IMG/VR virus record: IMGVR_UViG_3300043399_000877
Span: 310,001-374,000 of that record
Source of the DNA: a virus
DNA: 64,000 nucleotides
Strand: one strand, 5' to 3'
A program made the position numbers and the translations under genes. Below the pieces are notes generated by a model. That model ran no database searches. It worked only from the letters and a program-made list of their open reading frames with translations, and was not told where the DNA came from. Below, piece by piece: positions 35,340-43,283 of this stretch (the first letter of the stretch is position 1; each line of letters opens with the position of its first letter).

Positions 35340-35978
35340 TTATTCAAGAGTTACGACTGTATACGGGGTTTCGCCATCGGGTAATACAGCGAGAGGATCA
35401 TCTGATTTGAATTTTAATAAATCGTCTGTGCTAGTAAAATTTAAAAAAGTTTTGTTTGAAGTATTTTCTAAAATTCTTCTGTAAAATTCTAGAGTGTACC
35501 CGTTGGCCAAAAACCACTCAACTAATGCCACATGTGAAATGCTGGACATCAAAAACAGATCATTAAGTGAGTCAGCTGTTGACACGACTGGGAAGTACGG
35601 AGTATGAAAAAGCAGGTTTCCGTTTACTTGTAACTGTTTGGATGCCATAACTGCAAAGGCACATGCACTTATACATTCGGTATTTTCTCTTATTAAAACC
35701 TCAACGTCAGAATTTTTTAAGTAAGTTCCTATAATGAGCGATGCATTCATTTCGCCACCGGGACTTATCATCACTAGTGTTTTTGGTTTTTGGATGCTCA
35801 ATACTTCTACTAGAGAAAATGCTGCACTTTCGCTGATTTCTCCGTAAAAAACCACAGCGTCTTCTTCTTTAAAAATACCGAAAGTATATGATATAACGAG
35901 AGGTTTTGTTTCTGCTTGGATTGATCCAGGCCATAGCAAGGTTAATATCAATGTTATAAAAAACAAAACACGTCTCAT
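35340..35978 (-). CDS. Secreted ClpP-fold (SppA/ClpP-like) serine protease-like protein
   Basis: 212 aa. N-terminal signal peptide MRRVLFFITLILTLLWPGSI with likely cleavage after QA. Then a crotonase/ClpP-like core: GEIS, TLVMISPGGEMNAS with the oxyanion-type GG at 74-75, CISACAFAVMAS with candidate catalytic Ser104, and LLFHTPYF with candidate His125. This ordering matches the COG3904-like periplasmic ClpP-fold proteins. The third catalytic residue is not assigned. Probably periplasmic; could act in lysis or on envelope proteins. Start lies 4 nt after a late box, so late expression. Confidence 0.82.
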   Translation of the reverse strand: MRRVLFFITLILTLLWPGSIQAETKPLVISYTFGIFKEEDAVVFYGEISESAAFSLVEVLSIQKPKTLVMISPGGEMNASLIIGTYLKNSDVEVLIRENTECISACAFAVMASKQLQVNGNLLFHTPYFPVVSTADSLNDLFLMSSISHVALVEWFLANGYTLEFYRRILENTSNKTFLNFTSTDDLLKFKSDDPLAVLPDGETPYTVVTLE

Positions 35979-35982
35979 ATAT

Positions 35983-35990
35983 TATTTATT
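35983..35990 (-). promoter_or_regulatory. Late promoter box AATAAATA, 4 nt before ATG
   Basis: AATAAATAATATATG, the ATG being the start at 35978. No room for a ribosome site. Confidence 0.6.
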
Positions 35991-36019
35991 AAAAATGGTG
36001 CTGGTTTCCCAGCACCATT
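35991..36019 (-). terminator. Intrinsic terminator with GAAA tetraloop
   Basis: Stem AATGGTGCTGG with its complement, loop GAAA on the minus strand, followed by TTTTT. It ends transcripts coming from the gene at 36021 and separates them from the late ClpP-like gene. Confidence 0.85.
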
Positions 36020-36020
36020 G

Positions 36021-36503
36021 TTAAGCATCGACGGTTCCACGACCGTGTGCAACACCGTCGGCACCGTAGCTTGCAGCAAAACCATCTGGTTTGAGTTTAG
36101 GCTCAATTCCAGTGACTCCCAACACATAACCGGCTGCTTGGCTTGCGACACAGTTACTTCCGTGTTTGGGATCAGTGTTGACGTCAATGTGTATTTCTAC
36201 ATCATACTCATCAATAAATGGTGCAAGTTGGGTGTAGAGTTCACACACCTTCATGACCTCGTTCATAAGACGCATACTTGGACGATTTTTCTTTAGATCG
36301 TAGTCAGGTTCAATTGACTTTGTGCTAAAGAGTCGGCATCCGCGATTACCGTTCATATGGACTATAGCCACTGTCGCGTATCTTGCATACCAGCGCCCGT
36401 CCTTACGGAATCTTACGCTGTCGCAACCCAGATAGATTTTTGTATTGGAGTTTAACACTGCCAATAAATCTACCATATCTTCTATCTGTTTTTGTGTGAA
36501 CAT
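36021..36503 (-). CDS. RNase H-like protein, DUF458 family
   Basis: 160 aa. IYLGCDSVRF, YATVAIVHMNG, LMNEVMKVCELY, VEIHIDVNTDPKHGSN and GYVLGVTGIEPKLKPDGFA, ending YGADGVAHGRGT, give the whole DUF458 RNase H-like pattern with acidic residues at the expected strands. Enzyme activity of the family is not well established; a nuclease or processing role is likely. GAGGAAGTAAAA before ATG. Confidence 0.85.
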   Translation of the reverse strand: MFTQKQIEDMVDLLAVLNSNTKIYLGCDSVRFRKDGRWYARYATVAIVHMNGNRGCRLFSTKSIEPDYDLKKNRPSMRLMNEVMKVCELYTQLAPFIDEYDVEIHIDVNTDPKHGSNCVASQAAGYVLGVTGIEPKLKPDGFAASYGADGVAHGRGTVDA

Positions 36504-36528
36504 TTTTACTTCCTCGTTTATCTACTTT

Positions 36529-36813
36529 CTATTCATTCTTCTTCCACTTTACAATTCCATCCCCATCAACTGTCCAGTCGTAACCGAGACTTTTAAGGAA
36601 ACTTCTTGTTTGATACAAACTGCTTACCACAGATGTCAACGAACCCGCACAATGTCTCGGGTCATCATCCAACAACGGATAACGACCGGTCGATGCCAGG
36701 GACTCCGCCATCATTTGAACGTGCCGACTAGCCGGACAAGTATTATCCGGAAAATGGCGGCTATCGATCATATGTTTTATTTCTTTTTCAAGACTGTATG
36801 TTGAGTCACTCAT
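36529..36813 (-). CDS. Hypothetical protein
   Basis: 94 aa. MSDSTYSLEKEIKHMIDSRH start, one HxC pair, RHCAGSLTSVVSSLYQTRSF. Unknown. Overlaps the gene at 36806 by 8 nt. Confidence 0.5.
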   Translation of the reverse strand: MSDSTYSLEKEIKHMIDSRHFPDNTCPASRHVQMMAESLASTGRYPLLDDDPRHCAGSLTSVVSSLYQTRSFLKSLGYDWTVDGDGIVKWKKNE

Positions 36814-37072
36814 CTTCTTCGCCCGTAATGTTTGACCATTCAGTTGTCATGCTAAATGTTGCATATAGATTTTCTTTATCTTCAGGCAACCCGTAGACAT
36901 GAACTGATGGCCCGTTCAAGTCATCTGTAAGAATTACAGTATGTGTTATTAGACTACACGCTTCATCAAGATTGTCAACAATTTTGTTGAGCTCCAGGAT
37001 AGTCTGTGCTACTTCTTCATCGTTCGGGACGGTATTCCCGGTCCAACGGATGTTGAATTTCTTTAGTTTCAT
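36806..37072 (-). CDS. Hypothetical protein
   Basis: 88 aa from ATG 37072, overlapping the end of the cupin gene by 56 nt in another frame. Acidic: NDEEVAQTILELNKIVDNLD. No other start is available, so the long overlap seems real. Confidence 0.5.
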   Translation of the reverse strand: MKLKKFNIRWTGNTVPNDEEVAQTILELNKIVDNLDEACSLITHTVILTDDLNGPSVHVYGLPEDKENLYATFSMTTEWSNITGEEDE

Positions 37073-37418
37073 GGTCATTTTTGTACCCCACTGTTTCGCG
37101 TTTTATGTCGTGATGGCTAAATTCTGCCCAATACAATTCAAATGCCACGCCGCTTTCAAGACACTCAAATTGGTGATATACTCCGGGTTTTACTTTTGTA
37201 TATTCACCTGGTCCCAGGATAGTCTCGTCAATCAAATCATAGTCTTTTTGCCAAACTCTCACAATCATGCGACCGGACTCGACAAAAAATCCATTCCATT
37301 TATACTCGTGAAGATGCTTACTGCAAACTCCACCGGCATTCATTTCTATTCTGTGAAATTCTAAAACACCGTTTGCTTCGACAAGCTCAGTTGTGCCCCA
37401 TATTTTTCCTGCTTTCAT
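37017..37418 (-). CDS. Cupin-domain protein
   Basis: 133 aa. EFHRIEMNAGGVCSKHLHEY and GPGEYTKVKPGVYHQFECLE are cupin motifs 1 and 2, with three metal-binding His and one Glu. Similar to sugar-isomerase-type or WbuC-like cupins. It overlaps kdsA by 32 nt, so it probably acts in the same sugar pathway. Substrate unknown. Confidence 0.85.
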   Translation of the reverse strand: MKAGKIWGTTELVEANGVLEFHRIEMNAGGVCSKHLHEYKWNGFFVESGRMIVRVWQKDYDLIDETILGPGEYTKVKPGVYHQFECLESGVAFELYWAEFSHHDIKRETVGYKNDHETKEIQHPLDREYRPER

Positions 37419-38184
37419 AGTTAAACTCCTTTATATTACTTATTAGACTTTCGAACTTGTCTAAATAGATCATATTGGGGCCATCACTAGGAGCCATAGA
37501 AGGATCAGTATGGGTTTCAATAAAAAAATTACTAATACCAAGAGCGCTAGCAGCCCTAGCCAAGCCAGGGACGTAATCGCGATTTCCACCACTTGAGTCG
37601 CCGTTACCTCCGGGTCGTTGTACGCTGTGAGTAACATCGAAAACAATTGGAACATCATAACTATCGAGCATATACTGGAGACCAGTAAAATCAACAACAA
37701 GATTGTTATAACCAAAACTTGTACCCCTTTCAGTTATCCAAACTTCCGCGGTCCCGGTTTTTGAAAGTATACCTGCAACGTCCCAGGGTGCGAGGAATTG
37801 TCCTTTTTTAATGTTGACCGGTTTACCTGACTTGCAAGCAGCTACTATAAGATCGGTTTGCCGACATAAGAACGCAGGAATTTGTATAACGTCGACCTCG
37901 TCTGTGTATACATCCTTGATTAACATGACCTGTGCAACCGTATGTACGTCAGTCAGGATTTTTAAACCCGGAAGATATTCTTTTAATTTACGGAAGTCTG
38001 CCATAGTGGCTTCAAGACCCTGGCCACGCTTACCGGAAATACTGGTTCGGTTCGCTTTGTCAAAACTGGCTTTAAAATAGTATTCAAAGCCGTATGACTC
38101 GCATACGGCTTTGCAATGTGTCGCAATTTCTAATGATTGGTCAAAACTTTCGTGTTGACACGGACCTGCAATAATTCTCTTCAT
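37387..38184 (-). CDS. kdsA: 3-deoxy-8-phosphooctulonate (KDO-8-P) synthase
   Basis: 265 aa TIM barrel. IAGPCQHES, KASFDKANRTS, GKRGQGLEATM, ILTDVHT, QIPAFLCRQTDL, VNIKKGQFLAPWD, WITERGTSFGYNNLVVD, VFDVTHSVQRPGG and FIETHTDPSMAPSDG are all KdsA hallmarks. Condenses PEP with arabinose-5-phosphate to give KDO-8-P, for lipopolysaccharide core. The substituted Gln in GPCQHES (usually Val-Ile) is not catalytic. In a phage it may feed LPS alteration during infection or virion glycan. Coupled with a cupin protein. Confidence 0.95.
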   Translation of the reverse strand: MKRIIAGPCQHESFDQSLEIATHCKAVCESYGFEYYFKASFDKANRTSISGKRGQGLEATMADFRKLKEYLPGLKILTDVHTVAQVMLIKDVYTDEVDVIQIPAFLCRQTDLIVAACKSGKPVNIKKGQFLAPWDVAGILSKTGTAEVWITERGTSFGYNNLVVDFTGLQYMLDSYDVPIVFDVTHSVQRPGGNGDSSGGNRDYVPGLARAASALGISNFFIETHTDPSMAPSDGPNMIYLDKFESLISNIKEFNYESRKNMGHN

Positions 38185-38187
38185 CCA

Positions 38188-38508
38188 TTACTTAGTCCGG
38201 GAGGCAAACTCGGTAATGCTAGAATTGGATAAAGCCGTACAGTCGACAGCATCAAGTCCCAGTCCATGCGGGGTTCCTTTGATATAAACAAAGCACAGAC
38301 CGGTGGTAGTGTCTCGGAAAAACTCGATACCTGACAGATATTCTACTGTGGCTTTGCGTGATGCCTCAGCCTGTTCGGCAGCACGTTGGGCAATCTGTTC
38401 CGGAGTAGGCTGCTCAAAATTGTACAGTACATAACCCAGATATCCGAGCATGCTGGTTACGACGAGCAGCCCTACAAAAATAAGAAAGTTTTGAATTCTT
38501 TTGATCAC
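38188..38508 (-). CDS. Single-TM protein with helical stalk
   Basis: 106 aa. GTG start overlaps the upstream stop (GTGA). TM at 8-30 (FLIFVGLLVVTSMLGYLGYV), then EQIAQRAAEQAEASRKATVE helix and a C-terminal domain with two Cys (GLCFVYIKGTPH, DAVDCTALS) that could form a disulfide. Likely N-in with a periplasmic domain. Function unknown. Confidence 0.6.
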   Translation of the reverse strand: MIKRIQNFLIFVGLLVVTSMLGYLGYVLYNFEQPTPEQIAQRAAEQAEASRKATVEYLSGIEFFRDTTTGLCFVYIKGTPHGLGLDAVDCTALSNSSITEFASRTK

Positions 38509-39197
38509 GTTTTTTCTCCGATTTTTTCAGATGATCTGTAAGTTCCGATTCTTGGGGCCACACTAAGGTTGATCCACGATTCCATGCCCATGCCATCATG
38601 CGCTTCTTCAATAACATACGCCAGTTTATTCAAACTGAGTCGCTTTTGTTGCTCGTTCCATATGTCTTGATGCTCAGCCTTGCCATCCCGCGCATTGCGG
38701 ATCCATTGTTGCATGTCGTAATCTTTGACCTTCTTTAATGGTACGCGACCCTGCATAATCGACTTTACCACATAACCGTAAAAGTCATTGAGAAAGTTAT
38801 AAACCTCAAGACGACGTTTGCGGATTTTTTCCCGGTCGGCATTGGCTTTTTCTTCTAGACTTTTGATTTTTGCAGCTTCAAGCTCTTCAAGAATATCTTT
38901 TAGCTGATCACCGAGGCTGGGTTGTTTGTTGATATCGAGAGTTTTGGGCTCATAATTTTCGCAAGATGGAATGCATTCTGCAAAAAGACCGCACGGGCAT
39001 CCACCACCATAATCATACTTTGCCACTCTACTAGCCTCCGGTTTGTTTAACTCTCTGAGTTGACGAACCAACTCGGGATTGGGTTGGCAAAGGCCCGGAC
39101 CGTGTCCGGACCCCACCATGTTAAGTCCCGGAGCACCACAGGTCAGACAATAGTATCCCCGATACAACCCGTCCGGTCTCTGATGCTCTGCGGGCAT
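38505..39197 (-). CDS. Cys-rich and coiled-coil protein
   Basis: 230 aa from ATG 39197, one base after the upstream TGA. N-terminal 75 residues hold CLTCGAPG, LCQPNPE and GGCPCGLFAECIPSCENYE, a cysteine-rich zinc-type region. Residues 90-130 are a charged coiled coil (LKDILEELEAAKIKSLEEKA). The rest is helical (WIRNARDGKAEHQDIWNEQQ). No known family. Confidence 0.6.
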   Translation of the reverse strand: MPAEHQRPDGLYRGYYCLTCGAPGLNMVGSGHGPGLCQPNPELVRQLRELNKPEASRVAKYDYGGGCPCGLFAECIPSCENYEPKTLDINKQPSLGDQLKDILEELEAAKIKSLEEKANADREKIRKRRLEVYNFLNDFYGYVVKSIMQGRVPLKKVKDYDMQQWIRNARDGKAEHQDIWNEQQKRLSLNKLAYVIEEAHDGMGMESWINLSVAPRIGTYRSSEKIGEKT

Positions 39198-39198
39198 G

Positions 39199-39897
39199 TC
39201 ATTCACCAATACGCTTGGTCAGCAACTTAACCCCTTTGAACGCCACAGTAGCAGCTTCGCTACGGGTGTTCACCGAAGTGACGCGAGCGATTTCGCTCTT
39301 GCCAACCGGGCTGTTATCCAGGATAACATAATCGCCGACTTCGACGTCGCCCTCGACGCCCAGGTAGTGGTACTCGGTCCCGTTGTTAGGGAAACGGATA
39401 CCAAACGTGTAAGGCATAACAACGTCAACTTCGTTTTTGTCGAATGCCAGCACTTCACCAGTGCCCTTCATTTCCAGGACCAGCTTACCTTGGCTGTTAA
39501 CAGCCAGCATGGTACCGAAGCGAGGGGTGGCTTCTCGGGTTTGATACAGTTTGTTCTTCATGTCAGTGTTCCTTTCTTCGGTTTCAATAACAGTTTCGTC
39601 GTTGTTGGGTGTGCTGTAAAACACAAAGTCGCTTTCTGGCCGCCACTTGAGGCATCCAGCATATCCTGCTCGGGTTCGACTCACATAGTCTGCTTGCACA
39701 GCATGACCACGGGTCTTTACGATCTTCATCATAGCTCGGCCATGGCGCAGCCTAACCGAGTCACCTACCGAAAACTTTCCGGTAGATTCTTTTGGGGGCG
39801 ACTTCTTATCTCCTAGAAAGCGCACAGTGTCCCAGCACATCTCGCGGTCACTCGAACCATGCCGCCAAATGTCATTTAAATATTCATCTTGCCACAT
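39199..39897 (-). CDS. Hypothetical beta-rich protein with SH3-like segments
   Basis: 232 aa. Two segments look like small KOW/SH3-type barrels: FSVGDSVRLRHGRAMMKIVK near residue 42 and VEVGDYVILDNSPVGKSEIA near 195. Between is an acidic linker. N-terminus MWQDEYLNDIWRHG. Binding of nucleic acid or protein is possible. First gene behind a sigma70-type promoter; coding reads to 38505 through coupled starts. Confidence 0.55.
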   Translation of the reverse strand: MWQDEYLNDIWRHGSSDREMCWDTVRFLGDKKSPPKESTGKFSVGDSVRLRHGRAMMKIVKTRGHAVQADYVSRTRAGYAGCLKWRPESDFVFYSTPNNDETVIETEERNTDMKNKLYQTREATPRFGTMLAVNSQGKLVLEMKGTGEVLAFDKNEVDVVMPYTFGIRFPNNGTEYHYLGVEGDVEVGDYVILDNSPVGKSEIARVTSVNTRSEAATVAFKGVKLLTKRIGE

Positions 39898-39922
39898 GGC
39901 GTTACCTCGTGTTATTTGTTGT

Positions 39923-39951
39923 ATAGTAACAGTGTTGCACTAGCTTGTCAA
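39923..39951 (-). promoter_or_regulatory. Sigma70-type promoter (TTGACA, 17 nt, TACTAT)
   Basis: Upstream of the gene starting at 39897. The -35 box overlaps the stop of the gene at 39948. Confidence 0.65.
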
Positions 39952-40709
39952 CGGGTTTTCCAAGGATCTTTGCCGTAAGAGAAGCTCTTTTTAAAAGGTG
40001 TAGTGGATTTCCTGCTCAGTGTAGCAATGGTTTGCGCACGGTCATGTACGTATTTTTCGGCTTCAAGAGTCTTGGCAATACCCGGCCAATCGTCCAAGAA
40101 GAAACTCACCCCGTAAGTGTAGATGTTGTTGCCACCACCGCCACCGGTACCGGTATGAATTCTAGTGCTCTTGAAGATATCGCTGCAAAAACTCGGAGTA
40201 TCGTGGGTAAGTTTGAAACTAATCCTTCCGCCAAACCCCGGATAGCCGCGCGGTGCCGGTGAACCGTCCGGCAGTTTATTATCTCCACCCCAGTTTGTAA
40301 CACCAGTGTGCGGGCAGCTATGGCTATTGCTGATACTTTCGCTAAAGTCCAGTGAAAGATATTGAATTTTTATTCCAAATTCGTCGCGGACTTTGGCCCA
40401 TTTTGTCTTTCCGCTATGCCAACAATTGCGATCTGCGAGAGTCCAAAAGACATCCGGATTTGCTTCAATCCACTCAATAACGCTCATAAAGTCTGGCTGA
40501 TCCCACAGTCCTTGCAGACGACGCGTGAACGCAAGGTCTCGAGCTCGCTTGTGCATGCGAGATGTTCTGAGTGATTTCAAATGGGCCACGTAGCTGCGTT
40601 TTGTCGCGTAGAGTTCTTTGGTCCAAGGACAAATGTAAGCCCGAGATTTTTTTGCCTCGTCAACCGGGATCATAATTCCGTTGCTTTTGTATACTTGAAT
40701 CGCTGGCAT
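39948..40709 (-). CDS. Hypothetical protein
   Basis: 253 aa, basic. YICPWTKELYATKRSYVAHL suggests a small zinc-like or C2H2-like element near the N-terminus (one Cys, one His). Glycine-rich patch GTGGGGGNNIYTYG near 200. Own promoter upstream. No family assigned. Confidence 0.55.
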   Translation of the reverse strand: MPAIQVYKSNGIMIPVDEAKKSRAYICPWTKELYATKRSYVAHLKSLRTSRMHKRARDLAFTRRLQGLWDQPDFMSVIEWIEANPDVFWTLADRNCWHSGKTKWAKVRDEFGIKIQYLSLDFSESISNSHSCPHTGVTNWGGDNKLPDGSPAPRGYPGFGGRISFKLTHDTPSFCSDIFKSTRIHTGTGGGGGNNIYTYGVSFFLDDWPGIAKTLEAEKYVHDRAQTIATLSRKSTTPFKKSFSYGKDPWKTR

Positions 40710-40738
40710 GGCTTGGCCCCCGTTAAAATTACTCAGTA

Positions 40739-40767
40739 TGTCTAGTGTCAGCGTGACGGGAAGTCAA
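40739..40767 (-). promoter_or_regulatory. Sigma70-type promoter (TTGACT, 17 nt, TAGACA)
   Basis: Lies partly in the end of the gene at 40748 and reads to the gene starting at 40709. Confidence 0.5.
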
Positions 40768-41050
40768 CAGGTTTTTTGACGGCGGCGCGGCGTTCTTCCA
40801 TAGTCATGGGTTCTCTGGGTTCTTCAGTCCAGTGACCGCCCCAGCGTCTCCGCTGATTTTCTTCGTATGTCAACTCTTTGCTAAGATATTCGCCACTCCA
40901 ACTGTCAATTACGTCAGCCATTTCGTACAGTGCTGCAATCACACTGTTTTGATCTCCCCAACCGTATTCCATATAAGAGTTAGAATTGCGAGCATTGAGG
41001 AACGCTGCACGTTCTCTCATAGCGTCTGCTAGGCTTTTCGGGTCTTTCAT
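40748..41050 (-). CDS. Hypothetical protein, last gene of the short-protein array
   Basis: 100 aa from ATG 41050 (ATGA overlap), rather than the ATG 18 nt upstream. Helical: KSLADAMRERAAFLNARNSN and VIAALYEMADVIDSW. It does not have the LRW ending but is coupled to that array. Confidence 0.55.
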   Translation of the reverse strand: MKDPKSLADAMRERAAFLNARNSNSYMEYGWGDQNSVIAALYEMADVIDSWSGEYLSKELTYEENQRRRWGGHWTEEPREPMTMEERRAAVKKPVDFPSR

Positions 41051-41385
41051 TGGGTTGCACTGCTCCATTTTAAGCTAAAGAATGTTGCATCTCGTTCGTC
41101 TTTAAAATACCAACAGTTACTATAAATTCGATACTCGTCTTTAATAAATTGTCTGCACCATTCATCGCTTATTTTTGCTTTAGTATGCTGTATTACTTCG
41201 GTCCAACCTTGAGATTTTAGTGTAGCCTTTTCGACTTCTCTTAAGACTTCTCGATCAAGTTCTTCTTGTAATATTTTGGCAAGATTGTCGTTTATTTCTG
41301 TGTAAAGATCATCTGCCTTCTCGACGGTCCAAGTTGCTTTCAGAGTTCTGCTTTTTGCTAGTACAACTGTTTTTTCTATTTTCAT
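41047..41385 (-). CDS. Array protein ending FKDERDATFFSLKW
   Basis: 112 aa. GAGGTGGAGTGA precedes the ATG. C-terminus CWYFKDERDATFFSLKWSSATQ is the array signature, with a short extension that reads into the next gene. Upper part is charged (KADDLYTEINDNLAKILQEE). The codons for SLKWS are TTAAAATGGAGC, a weak form of the ribosome site. Confidence 0.65.
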   Translation of the reverse strand: MKIEKTVVLAKSRTLKATWTVEKADDLYTEINDNLAKILQEELDREVLREVEKATLKSQGWTEVIQHTKAKISDEWCRQFIKDEYRIYSNCWYFKDERDATFFSLKWSSATQ

Positions 41386-41398
41386 TCACTCCACCTCA

Positions 41399-41602
41399 TC
41401 ACTCCCCCGTATACTTTAACATCATTAGCAACATTTCTGACTCACTCTGCACTCGCCTAATATCCGGATATTTTTCAAAGAATCCTTCGCTCGCCTGACC
41501 GGGTTTACAATGCCATACTTTGCTAGCAGTCCAGTCAAATTCTGCCCAATATCCAGTGTCGGGATCAGACAACCGCATCTTGTTTATACGAGTGATTTTC
41601 AT
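41399..41602 (-). CDS. Array protein (short, degenerate ending)
   Basis: 67 aa. TAATG overlap with the gene before. MRLSDPDTGYWAEFDWTASK then a helical end SESEMLLMMLKYTGE; the ERD...LRW part is shortened. A free GAGGTGG lies just after its stop, before the next ATG. Confidence 0.55.
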   Translation of the reverse strand: MKITRINKMRLSDPDTGYWAEFDWTASKVWHCKPGQASEGFFEKYPDIRRVQSESEMLLMMLKYTGE

Positions 41603-41829
41603 TAACCGAACCTTAAAATAAACATGATAGCGTCCCGCTCATTTTCAAAAAGAAAATACCCCACACTGCCTTCAGCGAAGTCAACTTCATATACAAAAGT
41701 TGCACCGAACTTTTGTTTAATATAATCACGAAAAATGCTATCCGATTCGGGATTTTCTTTAAGATAGCGATTTAAGTTTTGATTTTCTTGAACATCTGCA
41801 AAGTATCGCCCGCTCGTTACTTTTATCAT
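41602..41829 (-). CDS. Array protein ending FENERDAIMFILRFG
   Basis: 75 aa from ATG 41829 (ATGA overlap). Ends FLFENERDAIMFILRFG; the LRF codons TTAAGGTTC hold AAGG for the next start. Upper part NLNRYLKENPESDSIFRDYI is helical. Confidence 0.65.
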   Translation of the reverse strand: MIKVTSGRYFADVQENQNLNRYLKENPESDSIFRDYIKQKFGATFVYEVDFAEGSVGYFLFENERDAIMFILRFG

Positions 41830-42257
41830 GACCACCTCAACAAAAACAAAATATAGTCTCGTTCGTCTTTAAAAGCAAAGAACAATTCGTCACTGCCACC
41901 GATTCCGTTGGGAAGGTATTGTCCTTCGTGGTCCATTATTACACGTTCCCAATGCCAACGGAATTTACCTCGGCAATTTTGATTGCACCAATTGGCAATA
42001 CGTTCACCATTCCAGTATTCACCCCACATAGCATCAAAATTCCAATCAAGATTGCGATACGGTACATGTGCAATATACGGATATCCAAATAACTGGTCTT
42101 TGACAGTATCGCCACGCTCGTTAAAATCAGGATCATATCTCCTAAAATAACGTTCCCAGGTCTGGCAACCGCTCCGTTCGAGCGCGCGGTCCCAACTGCG
42201 TTCAAGTAACAGATATTTTATCCATAAAAATGGGTTGCGGGGTCTTATATCTTTCAT
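41826..42257 (-). CDS. Array protein ending FKDERDYILFLLRWS
   Basis: 143 aa from ATG 42257 (ATGA overlap), so the longer frame is not used. MKDIRPRNPFLWIKYLLLER start, many W residues (YWNGERIANWCNQNCRGKFRW with two Cys). TTGAGGTGGTCATGA closes the frame and gives GAGGTGG to the next gene. Confidence 0.65.
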   Translation of the reverse strand: MKDIRPRNPFLWIKYLLLERSWDRALERSGCQTWERYFRRYDPDFNERGDTVKDQLFGYPYIAHVPYRNLDWNFDAMWGEYWNGERIANWCNQNCRGKFRWHWERVIMDHEGQYLPNGIGGSDELFFAFKDERDYILFLLRWS

Positions 42258-42640
42258 GTTTGGGGCCATCGTAGACTGAACAACAGTGCATCGCGTTCGT
42301 ATGCAAACCAAAAGTCATTCATGCTGCGAATATATGTGCCCGGTTTAAACGTTTTCCGACACCATTCTTTTGCTTCAATTACATCGCTGTAACGGATTCG
42401 GAATTTTTCGTATCCCAGAGACGTAATATAATCCGGATGATGAGCAATACGGCGATTGTAAATTTTTAAGAAATGACCAAAATGCGACTTCGTTAGAACA
42501 ACCCTTCCGCTGTAACCGGTTTTGCTGGTAAGAATATCTATAATCGGACCAGTCATGGGTTGAACGCCCAAGATATCTTGTGCAATTATGGTTGGCATCA
42601 CCCTGCGTATAATAGGTATTAAAACTTTTGCGTCTGACAT
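42254..42640 (-). CDS. Array protein ending YERDALLFSLRW
   Basis: 128 aa. MSDAKVLIPIIRRVMPTIIA start overlaps the zinc-type gene by 22 nt. Ends DFWFAYERDALLFSLRWPQT. Contains GRVVLTKSHFGHFLKIYNRR and HPDYITSLGYEKFRIRYSDV. Family member of unknown function. Confidence 0.65.
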   Translation of the reverse strand: MSDAKVLIPIIRRVMPTIIAQDILGVQPMTGPIIDILTSKTGYSGRVVLTKSHFGHFLKIYNRRIAHHPDYITSLGYEKFRIRYSDVIEAKEWCRKTFKPGTYIRSMNDFWFAYERDALLFSLRWPQT

Positions 42641-42861
42641 TCCGTTGCCCGCTTTTGTCCACCGCGCCGAAAGTCCCAGCCTTGGCCTCCCATTGCTTCA
42701 AGACTTTTCCACATTTCAGCGATCTCAACGCATTGCCGTGGCTGTCCGATGCTGCCTACCATTGCAAAACAACTGGTACAGCGATAACCCATTTCACTGG
42801 GGATATCGAATTCAGCTGTGCTTCCACAGGGTAAAAATATTTGAGTTGGTGTTGGTATCAT
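42619..42861 (-). CDS. Zinc-type Cys protein within the array
   Basis: 80 aa. PCGSTAEF, RCTSCFAM and RQCVEI supply four cysteines for one zinc site; lacks the LRW ending. Starts 4 nt after the previous stop. Confidence 0.55.
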   Translation of the reverse strand: MIPTPTQIFLPCGSTAEFDIPSEMGYRCTSCFAMVGSIGQPRQCVEIAEMWKSLEAMGGQGWDFRRGGQKRATECQTQKF

Positions 42862-42865
42862 GTCG

Positions 42866-43105
42866 TTAACCGTGTTTGAGAATGAATATTGTTAAGTAGC
42901 GTTCATCGCCACTAAACTTGAGGTAGCGTCGTTTATTTTTTTGCACAACAGTAAATCCCTGAGTCCAGAGCCAGTCTTCAAATCTTTGATTTTTGGTAGT
43001 GTTGGGATATTGATATTTTTGTGGCCAACGTGTATCGGCCAAACTGTCTCCGTACTTCCACTTTTGATAAACTCGATCTAAAAAATCAGGATCTAGTATT
43101 GTCAT
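42866..43105 (-). CDS. Array protein ending FSGDERYLTIFILKHG
   Basis: 79 aa from ATG 43105, preceded by GGGTGTCCGA. Ends RRYLKFSGDERYLTIFILKHG. Upper part has FLDRVYQKWKYGDSLADTRW. The long frame to 43204 is set aside because it would overlap its neighbour by 120 nt. Confidence 0.6.
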   Translation of the reverse strand: MTILDPDFLDRVYQKWKYGDSLADTRWPQKYQYPNTTKNQRFEDWLWTQGFTVVQKNKRRYLKFSGDERYLTIFILKHG

Positions 43106-43283
43106 TCGGACACCCAAGCAAAAACAGAGTATGGTACCGTTCTTCACTAAATTGCACATAGTAGTCATTGTATATGAACCCAGTGCATGTAATTTTAAAA
43201 GCACTAGGGTCCAAATTTTTTCTTATCCAGGCAACCCGCGCGCGAACAGTTGGATCGTCTTCATCACCCAAGCAGATTTTCAT
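43086..43283 (-). CDS. Array protein with FSEERYHTLFLLG ending
   Basis: 65 aa from ATG 43283 (ATGA overlap, GAGGTGG upstream). YYVQFSEERYHTLFLLGCPN: the LRW becomes LGC, encoded CTTGGGTGT, and still gives GGGTG as ribosome site. Then the frame reads about 20 nt into the next gene. Confidence 0.6.
   Translation of the reverse strand: MKICLGDEDDPTVRARVAWIRKNLDPSAFKITCTGFIYNDYYVQFSEERYHTLFLLGCPNDNTRS

Noticed and set aside
43106-43204. Longer start for the array protein at 42866 (MLLKLHALG)
   Set aside because: It would overlap the neighbouring array gene by about 120 nt in another frame; ATG 43105 has GGGTG upstream and normal array spacing.
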